From the NCBI RefSeq assembly GCF_027579695.1, contig NC_083596.1:19756255-19820254 (forward strand): a stretch of 64,000 nt of DNA, given 5' to 3'. This stretch comes from Neoarius graeffei. Lineage: Eukaryota; Chordata; Actinopteri; Siluriformes; Ariidae. The translations under genes and the position numbers were made by a program. Below are positions 59,743-64,000 of the stretch, one piece after another; the first letter of the stretch is position 1, and every line of letters starts with the position of its first letter. The notes under the pieces were generated by a model. The model saw only the letters and a program-made list of their open reading frames with translations, was not told the DNA's origin and did no database searches.

Positions 59743-61287
59743 CACTGTGTGCACAATTATTAGGCAAGTGAGTACTCTGACCCTACCATTATTTCTTTGC
59801 ATGTTTTCCAACCGCAAGCTAGATACACTTGAATGCTAATTGGATTTAAGCATTCTCAGGTGGTATTTATTTGTGTAATGAGGGAGGGTGTGACCTAAAG
59901 TCATTAATACCCTATATTAAGGTGTGCATAATTATTAGGCAGCTTCTTTATCTCAGGCAAAATGGGCCAAAAAAGAGATTTAACAGACACTGAAAAGACA
60001 AAAATTGTAAAATGCCTATCAGAGGGATGCAGCACTCTTGAAATAGCTAAGCTATAGAAATGTGAGCACAAAACAATCAAACGTTTTGTTGCAAATAGTC
60101 AACAGGGTCGCAAAAAATGTGTGGAGAAGAAAAGACACAAATTAACCGCAAAAGACTTGAGAAGGATTAAACATGAAGCTACCAGGAACCCATTATCCTC
60201 CAGTGCCACAATATTCTAGAACTGCAACCGACCTGGAGTGTCCAGAAGGACAAGGTGTTCGGTGCTCAGAGACATGGCCAAGGTAAGGAAGGCTGAAACA
60301 CGACCACCACTAAACAAGACTCACAAGTTGAAATGTCAAGATTGGGCCAAGAAATATCTGAAGACAGATTTTCCAAAGGTTTTATGGACGGATGAAATGA
60401 GAGTGACTCTGGATAGACCAGATGGATGGGCCCATAGCTGGATAACTAATGGACACAGGGCACTTTGACTCAGACACCAGCAAGGTGGTGGAGGGGTAAT
60501 GGCATGGGCTGCTATTATTAAGGATGAGCTAGTTTGACCATTTCAGGTTGAAGATGGACTTAACATCAACTTCCAAACCTACTGCCAGTTTCTAAAAGAT
60601 ACATTCTTCAAGCAGTGGTACGGGAAGAAGTCTGCATCATTCAAGAAGGCCATGATTGTTATGCAGAACAATGCACCATCACATGCACCCAAGTACTCCA
60701 CTGCTTGGCGAGCCCACAAAGGCCTTAAAGATGACAAAGTAATGACATGGCCCCCTTCCTCACCTGACTTAAACCCTATTGAGTACTTGTGGCCCCTTCT
60801 TAAGCATGAGATTTACAGCGAGGGAAGACATACACCACTCTGAATAGCATTTGGGAGGCCGTGGTTGCTCCTGCACAAAAAGTTGATCGTCAACAAATCA
60901 AAAAACTAACAGACTGGATGGAAGGCTCATGGCAGTTATTGAAAAGAAGGGTGGCTATATTGGTCACTGAATATTTTTGAAATGCTAGAAGTGTTTATTT
61001 GTTAATTCTGAGTTGTTTATTTGTTACACTGAAAATTAAAATAAACAAGTGAGATGGGAAACTTTAAGCTTTTCATTTAGCTGCATAATAATTCTGCACA
61101 CTAAATGTTGCCTAATAATTCTGCACACTTATATATTCCCCTGAGAAGGCCTAAACTCCCCTTTCCTTTGTTAATCATTCTGGTTTTAGGTTTATTAACA
61201 ATTTGGATTGACTGAGAGCACTGTATTTGTTCAACGATAAAATTAATCATCAGGAATACAACTTGCCTAATAATTGTGCACACAGTG
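59743..61287 (+). mobile_element. Tc1/mariner element of the DD37E type, inactive
   Basis: Ends CACTGTGTGCACAATTATTA are inverted and flanked by TA at 59741-59742 and 61288-61289. Inner copies of the same motif near 59922-59943 and 61085-61125 give an IR/DR arrangement. Spacing of the catalytic residues (37 between the second and third) resembles the DD37E (TRT) group. Confidence 0.88.
59962..60981 (+). pseudogene. DD37E transposase, degraded
   Basis: One reading frame from ATG 59962 with internal stops at 60055, 60217, 60466, 60535 and 60841, and a one-base shift near 60840 after which the C-terminus (LNSIWEAVVAPAQKVDRQQ) is readable to a TGA near 60978. The N-terminal helix-turn-helix region is visible (LTDTEKTKIVKCLSEGCSTL). 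Catalytic residues: Asp in VLWTDEM (about residue 144), Asn in place of Asp in MQNNAPSH (about 236), and Glu in NPIEYLW (about 274). The Asp-to-Asn change alone would abolish activity. Confidence 0.85.
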
Positions 61288-61542
61288 TATATAAAATAAC
61301 CCCCGTCACTTAAGTGGCTTCGTGCTAATCTGTAAACCCAAACTCTCCCTTCACTTTATACAACGGTTTACTTAAAGAAAAGATGAGATCACCACGGGCA
61401 AGTGTTCACCAACAAAACTTGGGGTCAGATCAAGATCATCGCTCCAAAGCGCCAAACTTATCTTGGTTTATGCATTACATTTGGGGTAAGTGGGGGAAAA
61501 GATGTGGTAATTACGTTTTTTGGCACACTAAGCAATTAAATT

Positions 61543-61911
61543 CATCTCATATCATCTCTAGCCGTTTTATCCTGTTCTACAGGGTCGCAGGCAAGCTGGA
61601 GCCTATCCCAGCTGACTATGGGCGAAAGGCGGGGTACACCCTGGACAAGTCACCAGGTCATCACAGAGCTGACACATAGACACAGACAACCATTCACACT
61701 CACATTCACACCTACGGTCAATTTAGAGTCACCAATTAACTTAACCTGCATGTCTTTGGACTGTGGGGGAAACCGGAGCACCCGGAGGAAACCCATGTGG
61801 ACACGGGGAGAACATGCAAACTCCGTACAGAAAGGCCCTCGCCGGCCACGGGGCTTGAACCCGGACCTTCTTGCTGTGAGGCAACAGCGCTAACCACTAC
61901 ACCACCGTGCC
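61543..61911 (-). mobile_element. DANA/mermaid-type SINE, copy 10
   Basis: Duplication AGCAATTAAATT at 61531-61542 and 61912-61923. Confidence 0.93.
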
Positions 61912-62499
61912 AGCAATTAAATTAAATTAATTTTTAGGTCCATTCAGAGAGAAAGAACATTTACACTAGAGCTCTCTCGAGTCAATAATAATGAAAACAT
62001 GAGCAGTAAACATAAACCAGCCAATAAGCAGGGGAATGTCACAATTACTTTGACCTGATATTCATCATGCCGACGTTCATGCATCGATTTCTCTATTTTA
62101 CAGAAATCATACACAGCCTTTATTTGTGCCACGCTGTGCCTCGAGTGATCTGTAGCTTGTTGCAGTAGAGGCTAGTTGTGGTGTGCAGCGATACGTAATG
62201 ATTAGCTGATGGATAGGAGCTTGATGAAACTCCGAGAGAGAGACGGACTACAGGTCAGATCTCACCCCTCCCTTGTATTTCCTACAGAGACGTAATGATG
62301 AAAGTTAATGAAGAAAAATAAAAGAGCAGATCCAGGCTGTGAGACGTAGGAGAGAAATAGTCACTCGTACACACAGGCCATGATTAGAGACCACATGAAA
62401 TGGCTTGAAAGCCAAGATTGGATTCTTGATGCATTTCCTTGTGAAAAAGCAACCCATAGTGACACCTTTTTCAAGTTTTATGATGGCCAATAGCGTTCG

Positions 62500-62935
62500 A
62501 GATCATCATCATCATCATCATCGCGATGAGAGGATTTCGCAAACCTTCCTGACTCTTGCTCTCCGTTCATCTCTATCTTCCATCAAGCTTGGCAAGTCTT
62601 CAGCTACACACCCGGCATCATCTGCTAACTGCATGTCGTCTTAGGGTGATCCAACTGGTTTTTGGCCATACAAGAGCCTCCATAGAAATACATCACTCAC
62701 TACCTCATCTTTGCTGTGCCATGAATGACTAGCTAGGCGTAGTCCTCGTTCTCAAATAACACAAGTTACTCTTGGAAGGTTTCCATAGAGCTTTTCAATT
62801 GTAGTGCGTGTTCTCCATTTAAAATGGCTCTTAACATTCTCGTGTATATCCCATCTACAGCTTTGTTGAGTTGGCGGGCCAGATTCCATGATGTTGAGCC
62901 ACACGTGTTCGGCGTTCGATATAGGCCATGTCAAA
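62500..62935 (-). pseudogene. LINE C-terminal fragment, second family
   Basis: The minus strand reads TRTTIEKLYGNLPRVTCVI, then, after a stop, RLASHSW, SKDEVVSDV, LADDAGCVAEDLPSLMEDRD. This pattern (RRLR-AGH, then SKDE, then a short C-tail) is the end of a non-LTR retrotransposon polyprotein. Stops make it non-functional. Confidence 0.5.
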
Positions 62936-64000
62936 TCTAAACAAACCTGACAGTAGCTTTGTAAACTGGTTAAATATGGAACAGTGAAGAGTTTAACGTC
63001 AGCCTTTTTTTTTTTTCAACTGTGGAGCATTTCTCACCTCCGCCTTCACCCACACCTGGCCACTTTAACCAGAACTGTGCATGTATTTAGAGTTTTGCTG
63101 CATGTTTGACCTGGGGTCGACAATCAGTGGCACAGATGGCGATGAGGTATCCGATACGTTTGCATGGGCGATAAAATATTACTCTTACGGACTGAAATGC
63201 CCTGACGTCTAGCATTGGACAGCCTCAAAAGCTGAAAAAAAGCAGTCGCATAACTCTGCACAAATTCCACCAGCTTCAAAATGAATACACAGGCTATTTA
63301 TTTTCAGCCAAGGGACAGGTCAGAAAAGGGAATCAAGAGTGGCTGATGTGACAAAATCATCATATTGTGTTTCTCGAAGGGATTTCTATGGTGTATGATA
63401 TTTATCATGACGCACATGTAATGATTCACCCAATTCACATTTTAATTTGATTCACGATATTGGGTTCACGATTCAATTTTACCACGATATTTTTTGAAGA
63501 AAAAAAATTAAATGAAATTTATTACCAAAAAAAAAAAAAAAACACCTCACCACAGACACCTTTCATTTTCTTAATAAGTAATAATTATTAACCCACATTT
63601 GTAAAGGTTGGAGTAAAATATAAAAAAAAAGTCTATTAACTTAAATATTCATTATATTAAAAATGAAATGGTTAATTACAAATGGGTCTTTTCTTAATAA
63701 GCTTTTATGAACATGCTACCTGAATCTGCTTCTATTTTCTTTGGGTTTCAGCAGTCTGTAAAGAGAGCTACGATTTCTCATTAAATCTGTTTGTACAATC
63801 AATCAAATCACACAAGAGCTCTTTCCTGTTGTAGAGCTCTTTTGTGCATTTTTACGAAGCTCTGTTAGAGCTGTGTTACTTCTGCCTACAGTGAAGTCAT
63901 GTGAACTATTTTCCATCCTCTGCCAGGCTTGCAATACTCAAATCCAGGACTCGGACTCAAATCTGGCTCATGACTTGACTTGGACTCGTGCATTAACTGC
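62936..64000. other. distal intron, repeat traces only
   Basis: The TTCACGATATTGGGTTCACG area (63450-63490) and the GACTTGACTTGGACTCG end (63970-63990) resemble common fish repeats. No pump exon is visible here, so the next 5' exon lies beyond the window. Confidence 0.4.

Noticed and set aside
62500..62530. CRISPR-like or His-repeat coding tract
   Set aside because: A plain ATC trinucleotide run. No spaced repeats anywhere in the window form a CRISPR array.
55161..62934. Missing 5' exons of the pump within 55-64 kb
   Set aside because: Looked for the TGES, PEGL and DKTGTLT blocks in both strands' frames. None found.

Overview
This is vertebrate nuclear DNA, almost certainly from a ray-finned fish. 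It contains one recognisable host gene, split into small exons by large introns, and the introns and flanks are full of transposons. At least ten copies of a tRNA-headed SINE of the DANA/mermaid type (tail of GATGA units) sit beside Tc1/mariner, hAT, Kolobok-like (TTAA) and Harbinger-like elements. That mix is typical of teleosts. A catfish or another ostariophysan is my best guess, but this is inference only.

Host gene: the 3' two thirds of a sarco/endoplasmic-reticulum calcium ATPase lies on the minus strand, from about 54.5 kb down to 18.1 kb. I could place thirteen coding exons with matching splice sites and reading phases. Together they encode 640 residues, from just after the phosphorylated-aspartate loop to the C-terminus. 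Diagnostic residues favour SERCA3 (atp2a3) over SERCA1 and SERCA2. The 5' exons, with the actuator domain, M1-M4 and the phosphorylated aspartate, lie beyond base 64000. A 3' UTR probably extends to about 15.2 kb.

Layout: 1-15 kb is intergenic. It holds an ISL2EU-like element, SINEs, a LINE remnant, a Tc1 element with a hAT nested inside it, and a Kolobok-like element with an intact THAP finger. 15-18 kb is the likely 3' UTR. 18-25.5 kb is the last intron, with a 719-bp foldback element, a THAP-bearing TTAA element and a folded pair of Tc1 remnants. 25.5-26.7 kb is a compact cluster of four exons. 26.7-54.5 kb alternates exons with introns holding a Harbinger-like element split by a solo LTR, two inverted TA-flanked MITEs, a LINE split by two inverted MITEs, and a 60-bp minisatellite. 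54.5-64 kb is the distal part of a long intron, with more THAP, hAT and DD37E Tc1/mariner remnants.

The most unusual item is a family of four short elements at 32.1, 51.6, 53.1 and 55.9 kb. All have TAGCCTGG-type ends and 9-bp target-site duplications. All carry the start of a RecQ-like helicase reading frame, and three still contain its ATP-binding loop. Three of the four landed inside other transposons, two of them inside transposon coding exons.
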